Numbered from the stretch's first letter, positions 32,964-42,657 are shown. The stretch is DNA of 64,000 nucleotides from Pseudomonas sp. UBA1879 (GCF_002338065.1 NZ_DDHJ01000004.1:940994-1004993); one strand, 5' to 3'. The notes: generated by a model not told the origin, from the letters alone. Made by a program: numbers and translations.

Positions 32964-35914
32964 CACAGGGCTCCTTGTGAAACGGCAGGGGGTGTCGGTG
33001 CGGCGTGGGCCGGGTCGATGGGCTGCGGCAGCGAGGTCGGACGATGGCTGCGCACCGATTGGTGAGCCAGCGCGGTGAGGATCAGCAGCGTCGAACCCAC
33101 CACCACGGCATACACGCCGATGTCGAAGAACAGCGCGCTGGCGACGTGCAGATCGCCGAGAATCGGCACATGCAGATGCGCGGTATGGGTGGTCATGAAC
33201 GGATAACCCAGCGCCATCGAACCCAGCCCGGTCGCCAGGGCGAAGATCAGGCCGGTGCCCATCCAGCGCAGCGGTCGCAGGCTCATGTGTGCTTCGACCC
33301 ACTGCGTGCCCGCCACCATGTACTGAAGAATGAACGCCACCGACATCACCAGCCCGGCGACGAATCCGCCGCCCGGCTGGTTATGGCCGCGCATGAACAG
33401 GTACATCGAGACCACGAACGCCACCGGCAGCAGCAGGCGCACCAGCACGGCGGGCACCATCATGAAGCCCAGCGCAGTGTCTTTGGCGTGGCGCGGGTTG
33501 ACCAGATCAGTGACCACGTCCCGCGCCAGCAGGCGTTGTTGCGAGGGCAGGGCGATGCTCTCTTTCGGCGGACGGAAGCGGCGCAGCAGGGCGAAGACCG
33601 TCAGCGCCACCACCGCCAGCACGGTGATTTCGCCGAAGGTGTCGAAGCCGCGGAAATCCACCAGCATCACGTTGACGGCGTTGGTGCCGCCGCCCTGGCT
33701 CAACGCGCGGCTGAGGTAAAACTCGGAAATGGCATTGGGCGTCGGGCGGGTCAGCATTGCGTAGGACAGCAGCGCCATGCCGCCGCCGACGCCGACCGCG
33801 AGGATGAAGTCGCGGATCCGCCGCGCCCGCGCGCGATGGCGGGCGCGGGTGGTTGAGACGACGTTTTCGTTACGCCGGGGCAGCCAGCGCAGGCCGAGCA
33901 GAATCAGCACCGTGGTCACCACTTCCACGGCCAGTTGAGTCAAGGCGAGGTCCGGCGCAGAGAACCAAACGAAGGTCACGCAGGTCATCAAGCCGCACAC
34001 ACCGACCATGGTGACCGCCGCCAGTCGGTGATATTTGGCCTGCCATGCCGCGCCCAGGGCACAGGCGATGGCGATCAACCAGAGCATGACGAACACGCCG
34101 GAGCCCGGAATTTTCGGCCGATCACCCCAGGTCAGGCCGCTTTCATACATCGGCACGAACCCTGCGACCAACGCCACCAATACCATCAAAAACAGTTGGG
34201 CCTGCAGGCGCCGGGTCGTCAGCAGATCTTCCAGCCCGCGTGCTACGCGCAGTTGGCGGATCAGCACGGCTTCGAACAGGCGCTTGCCGTTCAGCCGCCC
34301 GATCACAGGGGTCTGTTTGAACCGATCACGTTTGAAATGCGGACGCAGGAATAGATAGAGGACTATGCCCGCCGCCATGGCGATCAGGCTCATGATCATT
34401 GGCGCGTTCCAGCCGTGCCAGATGGCGAGGCTGTAGTCGGGCAATGTGCCGCCCACCACCGGCTGCGCCGCAGCGGCCAGCAGAGGGCCTACCGACAGCG
34501 CAGGGAAAATCCCGACGATCAGACAGGCCAGCACCAGCAGCTCCACGGGCACCCGCATCCAGCGCGGCGGCTCGTGGGGCGTGAGGGGCAGATCGGTGGC
34601 TTTCGGGCCGAAGAACACATCCACGGTGAATCGCAGGGAATAGGCGACGCTGAAGGTCCCGGCGATGGTGGCAATCACCGGCAGCGCCGCTTCCACCCAC
34701 GCGGTGGAGGTGATGAACACGGTTTCGGCGAAGAACATTTCTTTCGACAGAAAGCCGTTGAGCAGCGGTACACCCGCCATGGCGGCGCTGGCGACCATGG
34801 CCAGCGTCGCGGTATAGGGCATCAGCCTGATCAGACCACTGAGTTTGCGAATGTCGCGGGTGCCGCTTTCGTGATCGATGATCCCGGCGGCCATGAACAG
34901 CGAAGCTTTGAAGGTCGCGTGGTTGAGGATGTGAAACACCGCTGCGACCGCCGCTAGCGGACTGTTGAGGCCCAGCAGCAAGGTGATCAGGCCCAGATGG
35001 CTGATGGTGGAATAGGCCAGCAGACCTTTGAGGTCGGTCTGGAAAATCGCCGAATACGCGCCGATCACCAGGGTGCAAGCCCCGGCGCCGCTGACGATCC
35101 AGAACCACTGCTCACTGCCGGACAGCGCCGGCCACAGTCGGGCAAGGAGAAACACGCCGGCTTTGACCATCGTCGCCGAGTGCAGGTACGCCGACACCGG
35201 CGTCGGCGCGGCCATGGCGTGGGGCAGCCAGAAGTGGAAAGGGAATTGCGCGCTTTTGCTCAGGGCACCGATGAGGATCAGCGTCAACAGAATGGGGTAG
35301 AGGGCGTGGGCGCGGATTGCATCGCCGGACGCCAGCACCCGGTCGAGGTCGTAGCTGCCGACCACGTGGCCCAGCAGCATGACCCCGACCAACAGCGCCA
35401 GGCCGCCCGCGCCGGTGACCATCAACGCCATGTAGGCGCCGCGTCGAGCGTCGGCGCGGTGATGCCAGTAGCCGATCAACAGGAAGGAGAAGACGCTGGT
35501 CAGCTCCCAGAAGAACACGATTTGAATCAGGTGGCCGGACATCACCAGACCAAGCATCGCGCCCATGAACGCGAGGAAAAACGAGAAGAAGCGTGGCACC
35601 GGGTCGTCCGGCGACATGTAATAGCGGGCATACAGCGAGACGAGGGTGCCGATGCCCAGCACCAGCATCGAGAACAGCCAGGCGAAGCCATCGAGACGCA
35701 GCACGAAGTTGAGGCCCAGGCTGGGCAGCCAGAAGAACTCTTCGCGGATCACCCCACCGTGGGCGATTTGCGGGTACCAGAACGCGACCTGCACCGCGCC
35801 GATCAGGGCGATCAAGCCGGCGAGAAGGGATTCAGCGTTACGGGCGTTATGCGGCAAGAGCGCCGCCAGACAGCTGCCGATGAAAGGCAGAAGCAGTAGA
35901 ACTATCAGGGACAT
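32963..35914 (-). CDS. mrpA: Mrp-type Na+/H+ antiporter subunit A (fused A-B)
   Basis: A 983-residue protein. Residues ~1-500 are NuoL-like with ELTSVFSFLLIGYWH (membrane Glu) and AQFPFHFWLPHAMAAPTPVSAYLHSATMV, the proton-path core. After further helices, residues ~790-960 correspond to MrpB (VMSVAFILQYMVAGTQWVEA and GYPFMTTHTAHLH), so A and B are one polypeptide, as in the six-gene pha/sha operons of pseudomonads and rhizobia. First gene of the operon; the complex extrudes Na+ (or K+) in exchange for H+ at the inner membrane, for salt and alkaline tolerance. Confidence 0.95.
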   Translation of the reverse strand: MSLIVLLLLPFIGSCLAALLPHNARNAESLLAGLIALIGAVQVAFWYPQIAHGGVIREEFFWLPSLGLNFVLRLDGFAWLFSMLVLGIGTLVSLYARYYMSPDDPVPRFFSFFLAFMGAMLGLVMSGHLIQIVFFWELTSVFSFLLIGYWHHRADARRGAYMALMVTGAGGLALLVGVMLLGHVVGSYDLDRVLASGDAIRAHALYPILLTLILIGALSKSAQFPFHFWLPHAMAAPTPVSAYLHSATMVKAGVFLLARLWPALSGSEQWFWIVSGAGACTLVIGAYSAIFQTDLKGLLAYSTISHLGLITLLLGLNSPLAAVAAVFHILNHATFKASLFMAAGIIDHESGTRDIRKLSGLIRLMPYTATLAMVASAAMAGVPLLNGFLSKEMFFAETVFITSTAWVEAALPVIATIAGTFSVAYSLRFTVDVFFGPKATDLPLTPHEPPRWMRVPVELLVLACLIVGIFPALSVGPLLAAAAQPVVGGTLPDYSLAIWHGWNAPMIMSLIAMAAGIVLYLFLRPHFKRDRFKQTPVIGRLNGKRLFEAVLIRQLRVARGLEDLLTTRRLQAQLFLMVLVALVAGFVPMYESGLTWGDRPKIPGSGVFVMLWLIAIACALGAAWQAKYHRLAAVTMVGVCGLMTCVTFVWFSAPDLALTQLAVEVVTTVLILLGLRWLPRRNENVVSTTRARHRARARRIRDFILAVGVGGGMALLSYAMLTRPTPNAISEFYLSRALSQGGGTNAVNVMLVDFRGFDTFGEITVLAVVALTVFALLRRFRPPKESIALPSQQRLLARDVVTDLVNPRHAKDTALGFMMVPAVLVRLLLPVAFVVSMYLFMRGHNQPGGGFVAGLVMSVAFILQYMVAGTQWVEAHMSLRPLRWMGTGLIFALATGLGSMALGYPFMTTHTAHLHVPILGDLHVASALFFDIGVYAVVVGSTLLILTALAHQSVRSHRPTSLPQPIDPAHAAPTPPAVSQGAL

Positions 35915-36301
35915 AGGCTTCTAATCTGCGCAAAAATGTCAAGGATCATACGGGCTGGGTCCAACATCACCAACCGTCAAGATGTCGCAGAATCCTACAA
36001 AGGCTGTAGGCAGCAGCGTAGTTGACCGCGGTAAATGACGTTCGTTGAACCGTCGAGGCCGACGCCAACTTCGGGCACGCCTCCGCTCCTGTTGGAGACG
36101 CCGGAGGTCACGACGGCAGCGTGTCAGCGGCGCAGAAGTCGGCTGATCCTCCGCTATCACGGCCGTCGTAACCTCCGGCTGGTCCCGCAGGTCTTGTGTT
36201 GGGCTCGGACATGGAGGACGTCAGCACGTTCAGCGAGACCAACGACGATTGGCGGCTCTGTTCATTTAAGCGACAATGCCCGCCAGTTTCCGGAGCGCCT
36301 C
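35915..36301. other. Divergent region upstream of mrpA and tusA, with REP-like pair
   Basis: A 387-base gap between divergent genes. It contains a decayed REP-like pair (see separate entry) and must hold both promoters. No gene is supported. Confidence 0.6.
36092..36187. repeat. Degenerate REP pair, GGAGcCGCCGGAGG family
   Basis: TTGGAGACGCCGGAGGTCACGACGG and its near-complement CGGCCGTCGTAACCTCCGGCTGGTCC. It differs from the canonical arms at several positions. Confidence 0.75.
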
Positions 36302-36556
36302 ATGTCTGATTCCATCCAAAGCCTTGCCGTTGACGCCGTTCTCGACGCGTCGGGTCTCAATTGCCCTGAACCTGTGATGATGCTGCACCAGAAGGTGCGC
36401 GATCTGCCGGCCGGTGGCTTGCTCAAGGTCATCGCGACGGACCCGTCGACCCAGCGCGACATTCCCAAGTTTTGTGTCTTTCTCGACCACGAATTGGTCG
36501 AGAAGCAGGCGGCTGACGGTGTTTACCTGTACTGGATTCGCAAGAAATCCGCCTGA
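36302..36556 (+). CDS. tusA: Sulfurtransferase TusA
   Basis: An 84-residue sulfur-carrier protein. The active cysteine lies in LNCPEPVMMLHQKVR, followed by LLKVIATDPSTQRDIPKFC, the TusA/SirA signature. It receives persulfide sulfur from IscS and passes it to the Tus relay for tRNA 2-thiouridine. Start 36302 is after GGAGCG at close spacing; upstream open frame is REP-like sequence. Confidence 0.93.
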   Translation: MSDSIQSLAVDAVLDASGLNCPEPVMMLHQKVRDLPAGGLLKVIATDPSTQRDIPKFCVFLDHELVEKQAADGVYLYWIRKKSA

Positions 36557-36636
36557 GCACGGCCCTGATGTGAGTGCGGCGCTGGCCCCCTCGAACGCCA
36601 GCGCCTACACTGCCGCCACTTCAGGGAGCCCCCACC

Positions 36637-37779
36637 ATGCGCATCGTTGCCGACGAAAACATTCCACTGCTTGACGCCTTCTTTTCCGGATTTGGCGACA
36701 TCCGTCGTTATCCCGGCCGCACCCTCGACCGCGCTGCCGTCGTCGACGCCGATGTCCTGCTGGTGCGCTCGGTGACGAAAGTGACCCGCGAATTGCTGGA
36801 AGGCACGCCGGTCCGTTTCGTCGGCACGTGCACCATCGGCACCGATCACCTCGACCTCGATTATCTGACTGAAGCCGGCATCCAGTGGTCCAGCGCGCCG
36901 GGCTGTAACGCCCGTGGCGTGGTGGATTACGTGCTGGGCAGCCTGCTGACCCTCGCTGAAATCGAAGGCGCCGACCTGACACGCCGCACCTACGGCGTAG
37001 TGGGTGCGGGGCAGGTCGGCGGTCGTCTGGTCAAGGTGCTGCGTGGGTTAGGCTGGAACGTGCTGGTGTGCGATCCGCCCCGCCAGGCGGCAGGAGGCGG
37101 CGATTACGTCAGCCTCGACGACATCATCGCCCGCTGCGACGTGATCAGCCTGCACACCCCCCTGAATAAAAACGGCGACCTGCCCACCTGGCACCTGTTC
37201 GACCGGGCTCGGCTCGACGCCCTCAAACCCGGCGCCTGGCTGATCAACGCGGCGCGCGGCCCGGTGGTGGACAATGCAGCACTGCGCGACGTCCTCCTCG
37301 AACGGGAAGACCTGCAGGCCGTGTTGGATGTGTGGGAAGCAGAGCCGCGTGTCGATGTGGAGCTGGCCGACCTGTGCGTCATCGGCACCCCGCACATCGC
37401 CGGTTACAGCCTCGACGGTCGTCAGCGCGGGACCGCGCAGATTTATCAGGCGCTGTGCGCGCACCTCGGTCAGCCCGCGTCGATTCAGCTCGACGATCTG
37501 CTGCCCAAGCCTTGGCTGGCGCAGGTCGCTCTCGATGCCAGCGCCGACCCGATCTGGGCACTGAACATGCTCTGCCGGGGGGTGTACGACCCCCGCCGCG
37601 ATGACGCGGATTTTCGCCGCAGCCTGGTGGGTGATTCGGCGAGCCAGCGCCTGGCCTTCGACGCCCTGCGCAAACATTACCCGCCGCGCCGGGAGATCGA
37701 AGGCCTGCGGGTGAGCCTCAATGGCCCATCCGCGGCGTTGCAACAGATCCTTCAGGCGCTGGGCGCCATTGAGGTTTAG
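36637..37779 (+). CDS. pdxB: Erythronate-4-phosphate dehydrogenase
   Basis: A 380-residue D-2-hydroxyacid dehydrogenase of pyridoxal-phosphate synthesis. Recognised by the PdxB-type opening MRIVADENIPLLDAFF, GTCTIGTDHLDLDYL, the NAD-binding GVVGAGQVGGRLV, and catalytic Arg (INAARGPVVDN), Glu (WEAEPRVD) and His (GTPHIAGYSLDGRQRGT). The C-terminal ~90 residues form the PdxB-specific dimerisation domain. AGGGAG precedes ATG 36637. Confidence 0.95.
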   Translation: MRIVADENIPLLDAFFSGFGDIRRYPGRTLDRAAVVDADVLLVRSVTKVTRELLEGTPVRFVGTCTIGTDHLDLDYLTEAGIQWSSAPGCNARGVVDYVLGSLLTLAEIEGADLTRRTYGVVGAGQVGGRLVKVLRGLGWNVLVCDPPRQAAGGGDYVSLDDIIARCDVISLHTPLNKNGDLPTWHLFDRARLDALKPGAWLINAARGPVVDNAALRDVLLEREDLQAVLDVWEAEPRVDVELADLCVIGTPHIAGYSLDGRQRGTAQIYQALCAHLGQPASIQLDDLLPKPWLAQVALDASADPIWALNMLCRGVYDPRRDDADFRRSLVGDSASQRLAFDALRKHYPPRREIEGLRVSLNGPSAALQQILQALGAIEV

Positions 37780-38759
37780 CGGAATACGTATTTCACGACG
37801 TAGGCGTACAGATCGTTGAAGACCGGGTAAGGCACCGGTTCGACACAGCGTTCGGCGTTCGCCAGCGCCAAGTGCGCGGCTTTGAGAGTTTCGCCGCGCT
37901 CCTCCAGCGAGATGATCGGGGCGTTGACCAGTTTGGCGTAATTGTTGAACGCGCAAGGTTTATTGGCTTCGGCTGTTCGCAGGATGCGCATCGCGTGGTG
38001 TTCCGGGGCAACGGTCATGCCGCGCTCGTCGGTGATCGGTTGTGGCGTCAGTTCACTGTCTCGGGTACACAGGCTGCTGCAGACGACCCTTCGATTTCGC
38101 AGGACACCGAAACCTCGTTCGTACAGGGTGATCGTCGAGCCCACCGATGCCGCGCAAGCATTCTCGAACGCGTTCAGAATCGACTGAGCGTTGGCCATGC
38201 TGTCGTCGATGTTGGAGAGCGTGACGAAGCGCTCGAGCGTCTTATCCTTGATGCTCTTCAGTGCGCGTTCGATCGTCGACACATGGGCGAACTCGCGCTT
38301 GCAGCCGATCAGGTGCACCTCGAACTGATAGCCCTTGCTGGCGGCGTACATCGGCAAGCTGGCGAAGTCGATGCTGTCCAATGCCGTTTCAATGATGATG
38401 TTGTAGCTGTTTTCGAAGGCATCCTGAAAAATTCTGCGCCCCAGGTCCCAAATGAACGCTTCGGTGTGTTCGTAGGCATGCAATACGCCGTGCTCGATCA
38501 TCTGTGCGTATTGCGGGTGATGCGCTCGGTATTCAAGGAGATACGGCCGAATATAGTCGGCGTATCGGTCGCTTTTCAGCAGTGTGTTTTCCAACAGATA
38601 CGTCTTTCCAGACCCCTGAGACCCCGCCACGACCAGCATCTTGGGGGGCTCATTGGAGCGTTCGGTGCCTGACACGGCATTGAAGATGCCAGGTGCGATC
38701 AGACTGTAAGTCCGGTGGATATCGTCTTGGGTATGGGTATAGCGGCTGTCAATCGTCAT
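37776..38759 (-). CDS. Zeta-toxin-like P-loop kinase, apparently without antitoxin
   Basis: A 327-residue protein with Walker A GSQGSGKT at residues 46-53 and an ATPase/kinase layout like zeta toxins (UNAG kinases): a YADYIRPYL region after the P-loop, NIIIETALDS near 140 and a downstream STIERALKSIKDK helix. Zeta toxins phosphorylate UDP-N-acetylglucosamine; whether this protein does is unproven. No epsilon antitoxin-like gene is next to it on either side. The C-terminus overlaps the 3' end of pdxB by four bases, tail to tail. Codon use appears less GC-rich than pdxB. It could also be a non-toxic nucleoside kinase-like ATPase. Confidence 0.7.
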   Translation of the reverse strand: MTIDSRYTHTQDDIHRTYSLIAPGIFNAVSGTERSNEPPKMLVVAGSQGSGKTYLLENTLLKSDRYADYIRPYLLEYRAHHPQYAQMIEHGVLHAYEHTEAFIWDLGRRIFQDAFENSYNIIIETALDSIDFASLPMYAASKGYQFEVHLIGCKREFAHVSTIERALKSIKDKTLERFVTLSNIDDSMANAQSILNAFENACAASVGSTITLYERGFGVLRNRRVVCSSLCTRDSELTPQPITDERGMTVAPEHHAMRILRTAEANKPCAFNNYAKLVNAPIISLEERGETLKAAHLALANAERCVEPVPYPVFNDLYAYVVKYVFR

Positions 38760-38902
38760 GGAGCGGTCCTTCTGCTCAAGTGGAATTAATGTGTTGAACA
38801 GGGGGGGACGTAATCGCGACCGACTGTTTCAGTCAATCACGTTCGAGTGGGACGATTCCGCGTTTTTTGTCAGATGCTGATGGGGGCGCGCCCGTGAGGG
38901 CA

Positions 38903-38930
38903 GAAAAAACCCGGCGCGAGGGCCAGGTTT
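38903..38930 (-). terminator. Terminator of the PA1571-like gene
   Basis: On the minus strand AAACCTGGCC ... GGCGCCGGGTTTTTT-type arms form a GC-rich stem with a one-base bulge followed by six T, about 20 bases after the stop of the small gene. Confidence 0.65.
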
Positions 38931-38946
38931 CAAGAGAGTCTATGCA

Positions 38947-39123
38947 TCAGTCTTGTTTTGCGGGCTTGACCCAGTACTTTTCACATTCCTGACATGCGGC
39001 CTGAACCATCTCTTCAGTAATCAGGACCTGATTCCCGTACTCGTCCAGAATGGCGCCGCCCAGCTGTGCATCAGGCTGCGGCCGTACCACGGGTTCTTGA
39101 TTGCTGCTGTTTTGCAAGCTCAT
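38947..39123 (-). CDS. PA1571-like small protein
   Basis: A 58-residue acidic protein with LGGAILDEYGNQVLITEEMVQAACQECEKYWVKP, which resembles the small pseudomonad protein family represented by PA1571. Two cysteines (CQEC) may bind a metal. No membrane segment. Start 39123 follows GAGGAGA; a start five codons upstream is less well placed. Function unknown. Confidence 0.75.
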   Translation of the reverse strand: MSLQNSSNQEPVVRPQPDAQLGGAILDEYGNQVLITEEMVQAACQECEKYWVKPAKQD

Positions 39124-39371
39124 GGCCTGTCTCCTCATCAGGGGTGCGCTTCAGGTTATCCACGCTCGATGACCACGCCATGACATCCGAGGACGCTTCG
39201 GGCGCCCTGTCTGTCCACGCTGACCATCATCGGGGGCGTCACAACGCGGCGCTTCACTGTCGTTGACACCTTTATCCTGACTGGCATCTCGCGCTTGAGT
39301 TCAGCAAAACACGACGAGCGTGCGACGCAAGGCAGGTGTAGGCTCTGCTGAATTTTCTTACAGGTGACTTC

Positions 39372-41135
39372 ATGGCTTCTGTGTTTTCCGGTCGCCAGCG
39401 GCAGGCCATTCGTCTGGCGCTGCGGATGATCGCACCGTACCGCAAGCAGGCCATCGGCGCATTGGTGGCGCTCATCGTCACCGCAGCCATCACCCTGTCG
39501 ATGGGGCAGGGCATCAAGATGATGGTCGATCAAGGCTTTCTGACCCGCTCACCGACGCTGCTCAATGAAAGCATCGGCCTGTTCATGGTTCTGGTGATCG
39601 CGTTGGCCATCGGCACCTTTACCCGCTTTTATCTGGTGTCCTGGATCGGCGAACGGGTAGTCGCGGATCTGCGCAAGCAGGTGTTCGATCATCTGGTCAG
39701 CCTGCACCCCGGTTTCTACGAGAACAATCGCAGCTCGGAAATCCAGTCGCGTCTCACGGCAGACACCACCTTGCTGCAATCAGTGATCGGTTCGTCGCTG
39801 TCAATGTTCCTGCGCAATGCGCTGATGGTGATCGGCGGGGTGATCCTGTTGTTTTTCACCAACCCCAAGCTGACCAGCATCGTGGTGGTGGCGCTGCCGC
39901 TGGTGGTGGCGCCGATTCTGATTTTTGGCCGACGGGTGCGCAGCCTGTCGCGGGAAAGCCAGGACCGGGTGGCGGACGTCGGCAGTTACGTTTCCGAAGC
40001 GCTGGGTCAGATCAAGACGGTTCAGGCCTATAACCATCAGGAACAGGACCGACAGCGTTTTTCCCAGACCGCGGAAGACGCGTTCGAAACCGCCCGTAAG
40101 CGTATCCTTCAGCGCTCGTGGCTGATCACGCTGGTCATCGTGCTGGTGCTGGGGGCGGTGGCCGTGATGCTTTGGGTCGGCGGCATGGACGTCATCGCGG
40201 GGCGGATTACCGGGGGCGAACTGGCCGCATTTGTGTTCTACAGCCTGATCGTCGGCAGCGCGTTCGGCACCCTCAGCGAGGTAATCGGCGAGTTGCAACG
40301 GGCGGCAGGGGCGGCCGAGCGCATCACTGAACTGCTGCAGGCCCGCAGCGACATCACGGCCCCGAGCCACGATCTGCTGACCTTGCCGGCACGCGTCAGT
40401 GGCCGTCTGGCGTTGGAGGACCTCAGCTTTGCCTACCCATCGCGCCCAGAGCGCAATGCGGTCGAGGGCCTGAACCTGACCATCGAAGCAGGAGAAACGC
40501 TGGCGTTGGTGGGGCCTTCGGGGGCGGGCAAGTCGACGCTGTTCGACCTGCTGCTGCGTTTTTATGACCCACAGCAGGGGCGAGTGCTGGTCGAGGGTCT
40601 GCCTGCCGATCGTCTGGACCCGCTGGACCTGCGCCGATGTTTCGCCTGGGTGTCGCAGACGCCAGCGCTGTTTTTCGGCAGCGTCGAGGACAACATTCGC
40701 TATGGCAACCCCGGCGCCAGCGATGAGCAGGTCGAAGCCGCCGCGCGGATCGCCCACGCCCATGAATTCATTCAACTGCTGCCACAGGGGTATCAGACCC
40801 ATCTGGGTGACAATGGCATAGGCCTTTCAGGCGGGCAGCGTCAGCGTCTGGCGATTGCCCGCGCGCTGCTGGCGGATGCTCCGATTTTGCTGCTTGACGA
40901 GGCCACCAGCGCGCTGGATGCCCAAAGTGAACATTTGATTCAGCAAGCGTTGCCGACGTTGATGAGGGACCGCACGACCCTGGTGATCGCGCACCGTTTG
41001 GCCACGGTGCAGAACGCCGACCGGATTGCCGTGATGGATCAGGGGAAGCTGGTGGCGGTGGGAACACACCGGGAATTGATCGCCAGCAACCCGCTGTATG
41101 CGCGGTTGGCGGCGTTGCAGTTCAATGGGGGGTGA
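39372..41135 (+). CDS. MsbA-type ABC transporter, fused permease and ATPase
   Basis: A 587-residue half-transporter. Six membrane segments lie in residues ~20-310, and the ATPase domain has Walker A GPSGAGKST, signature LSGGQRQRLAIARALL, Walker B ILLLDEATSALD and the H-loop AHRLATV. Similarity is to the MsbA/LmrA export family; it probably dimerises and exports a lipid or drug-like compound. It is a single gene with no partner; the substrate is not evident. Confidence 0.9.
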   Translation: MASVFSGRQRQAIRLALRMIAPYRKQAIGALVALIVTAAITLSMGQGIKMMVDQGFLTRSPTLLNESIGLFMVLVIALAIGTFTRFYLVSWIGERVVADLRKQVFDHLVSLHPGFYENNRSSEIQSRLTADTTLLQSVIGSSLSMFLRNALMVIGGVILLFFTNPKLTSIVVVALPLVVAPILIFGRRVRSLSRESQDRVADVGSYVSEALGQIKTVQAYNHQEQDRQRFSQTAEDAFETARKRILQRSWLITLVIVLVLGAVAVMLWVGGMDVIAGRITGGELAAFVFYSLIVGSAFGTLSEVIGELQRAAGAAERITELLQARSDITAPSHDLLTLPARVSGRLALEDLSFAYPSRPERNAVEGLNLTIEAGETLALVGPSGAGKSTLFDLLLRFYDPQQGRVLVEGLPADRLDPLDLRRCFAWVSQTPALFFGSVEDNIRYGNPGASDEQVEAAARIAHAHEFIQLLPQGYQTHLGDNGIGLSGGQRQRLAIARALLADAPILLLDEATSALDAQSEHLIQQALPTLMRDRTTLVIAHRLATVQNADRIAVMDQGKLVAVGTHRELIASNPLYARLAALQFNGG

Positions 41136-41170
41136 AGCCTTGACGAATATGTTCAGCGGGAGGGGAAATC

Positions 41171-41234
41171 TGTAGGAGCGTGGCTTATCTGGGCCGCATC
41201 CGGATGCGGCCCAGAGACGGGTCACGCTTCTACA
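41171..41234. repeat. Short REP element, GTAGGAGCGTGGCTT family
   Basis: Arms TGTAGGAGCGTGGCTTATCTGGG-like and CCCAGAGACGGGTCACGCTTCTACA enclose the perfect inner hairpin GGGCCGCATCCGGATGCGGCCC. Lies just after the ABC gene. Confidence 0.85.
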
Positions 41235-41285
41235 CTGAGTCCGTTCTGATAAAAAACTGCGCCCGTGATGGGTGGGGCCGTCGTA

Positions 41286-41573
41286 TCAGCCCTTACGGTA
41301 TTCACACAAATAGGCGGTTTCGACCGCGACTTCCAGGTCGAACTTGATGTTGGCCGGCAGGTGAAATTTTTTGCCAGCATTATAGGTTTGCCACTGGGTT
41401 TCATCCGGCAGCCGCACTTTCAGCGAGCCGGAAATCACATGCATGATTTCTGGATCAGCGGTTCCGAAATTGTAGTTGCCGGGCGCCATCACGCCGATGG
41501 TGGCAGCCCCTTCTGCTTGCTGGAAGGCGATGGACTTGACGGTGCCGTCGAAATACTCGTTGACCTTGAACAT
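41286..41573 (-). CDS. ppnP: Pyrimidine/purine nucleoside phosphorylase
   Basis: A 95-residue single-cupin protein of the PpnP (YaiE/DUF1255) family, which cleaves nucleosides with phosphate. The whole protein matches: MFKVNEYFDGTVKSIAF, GVMAPGNYNFGT, EIMHVISG, AGKKFHLPANIKFDL and the ending YLCEY. Start 41573 follows GAGGAG. Confidence 0.93.
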   Translation of the reverse strand: MFKVNEYFDGTVKSIAFQQAEGAATIGVMAPGNYNFGTADPEIMHVISGSLKVRLPDETQWQTYNAGKKFHLPANIKFDLEVAVETAYLCEYRKG

Positions 41574-41662
41574 GGCTGATCTCCTCGAAAGGGGTGAGAA
41601 AGGGCGGACAGTATGCCGAACGTACAAAAGGCCGTCATCCGCTTTGATATGGGGGGCATTAC

Positions 41663-42205
41663 TCAGGAAGGAATGACCAACGGTATCAATCGTGCGGTGT
41701 TGCGGGCGTCGGTCAGTGCCCGATGTTGCTGGCCGTTGAAGTGCATGCCCGCCAGCTGCAGCGCAGAGTTCAGGCCGCACGGCTTCTGCAGTTGACGCGC
41801 TTGGGCGAAGCGTTGTTTGAGGTTGATGTGCGGCAGGTTGCTCAGGTCGCTGGTCAATTGGTGCTCCTGCCATTGCACGGTCAGTTGTTCCCGGTCGTAA
41901 TCGCCCCAGCTGATCCAACCCACCAATCGCGAGCGGTGATGACTCATCCAGCGCTCGAATTGCGGCCAGATCGTAGTCAGCGGCATCGCCGTGTCGACCT
42001 GGCTTTGTTGAATGTGGGTCAGCTCCCGGCAGAACGGGGTCAATTGAGGTCGACGCGCCGGGCGGACAAACCGTTCGAAATGGTCAATTTCGCGTCCTTC
42101 CGAATTGACCACACAGGCGCCGATTTCAATGATTTCCATCTCTGCCACTGGCCATCCGCCTTCTTCGGTGGTGGCCTCCAGATCTATCACCAGCCAATGG
42201 GGCAT
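41663..42205 (-). CDS. DEDDh-family 3'-5' exonuclease
   Basis: A 180-residue exonuclease-fold protein. Motif Exo I is VIDLEATT (D8, E10), Exo II lies in the GWISWGDYDREQL region, and Exo III is QHRALTDARNTARL (His and Asp). Similar to small ERI-1/KapD-type 3'-5' exonucleases that trim RNA ends or DNA. Cytoplasmic. It is transcribed toward ppnP but is 89 bases away. Confidence 0.88.
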   Translation of the reverse strand: MPHWLVIDLEATTEEGGWPVAEMEIIEIGACVVNSEGREIDHFERFVRPARRPQLTPFCRELTHIQQSQVDTAMPLTTIWPQFERWMSHHRSRLVGWISWGDYDREQLTVQWQEHQLTSDLSNLPHINLKQRFAQARQLQKPCGLNSALQLAGMHFNGQQHRALTDARNTARLIPLVIPS

Positions 42206-42657
42206 TGCTCGCTCCCGTTCCTAATCCGTGGCACCGTCATGCAGCGTAGTCAACTTCCGCCCGCCGCGTCCAACCTGGCGATCACCCTCGAGTAATGGGT
42301 GGGACTCGTCCGACAGACGATTGTTTAATCCTCGGGTCAGATTTTTTTCGTCGGACAGACACGCCAAATGCTGGCCAAGCGCTTGCTTGGCGGCAGCGGT
42401 CAGCATAAATTGCCGCGCGACCCAGGGTTTTGTAGGCGTTTTTTTCGCGATGCACGAAACGGGCTCGCCGCTGGCTAAGCCCATGATTTGAAGGTGCCAG
42501 GGCTGGCCTGAGGTTGAAATGACTGGCCGAGCGAGCGTTGCTTCAAGAGCAGAGGCCGTAGGATCTGGCATAAAGCCAGCTTCGATGTCGTTTGACCGTT
42601 GTCTAATTGTTCGCGAACGCATAGCTTACGCGTACTCCGATTCGCCAGAGGTGCTTT
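42206..42657. other. Gap with only a doubtful minus-strand open frame
   Basis: About 450 bases upstream of the solute-binding protein gene. A minus-strand open frame (42221-42622, ~130 codons) covers most of it, but it has no ribosome-binding site, no recognisable domain and odd codon use, so I do not call it a gene. The promoter for 42658 should be near its right end. Confidence 0.5.

Noticed and set aside
42221..42622. 133-codon minus-strand frame in the gap before the solute-binding protein gene
   Set aside because: No ribosome site, no domain, and unusual composition; could be a degraded gene but evidence is too weak.
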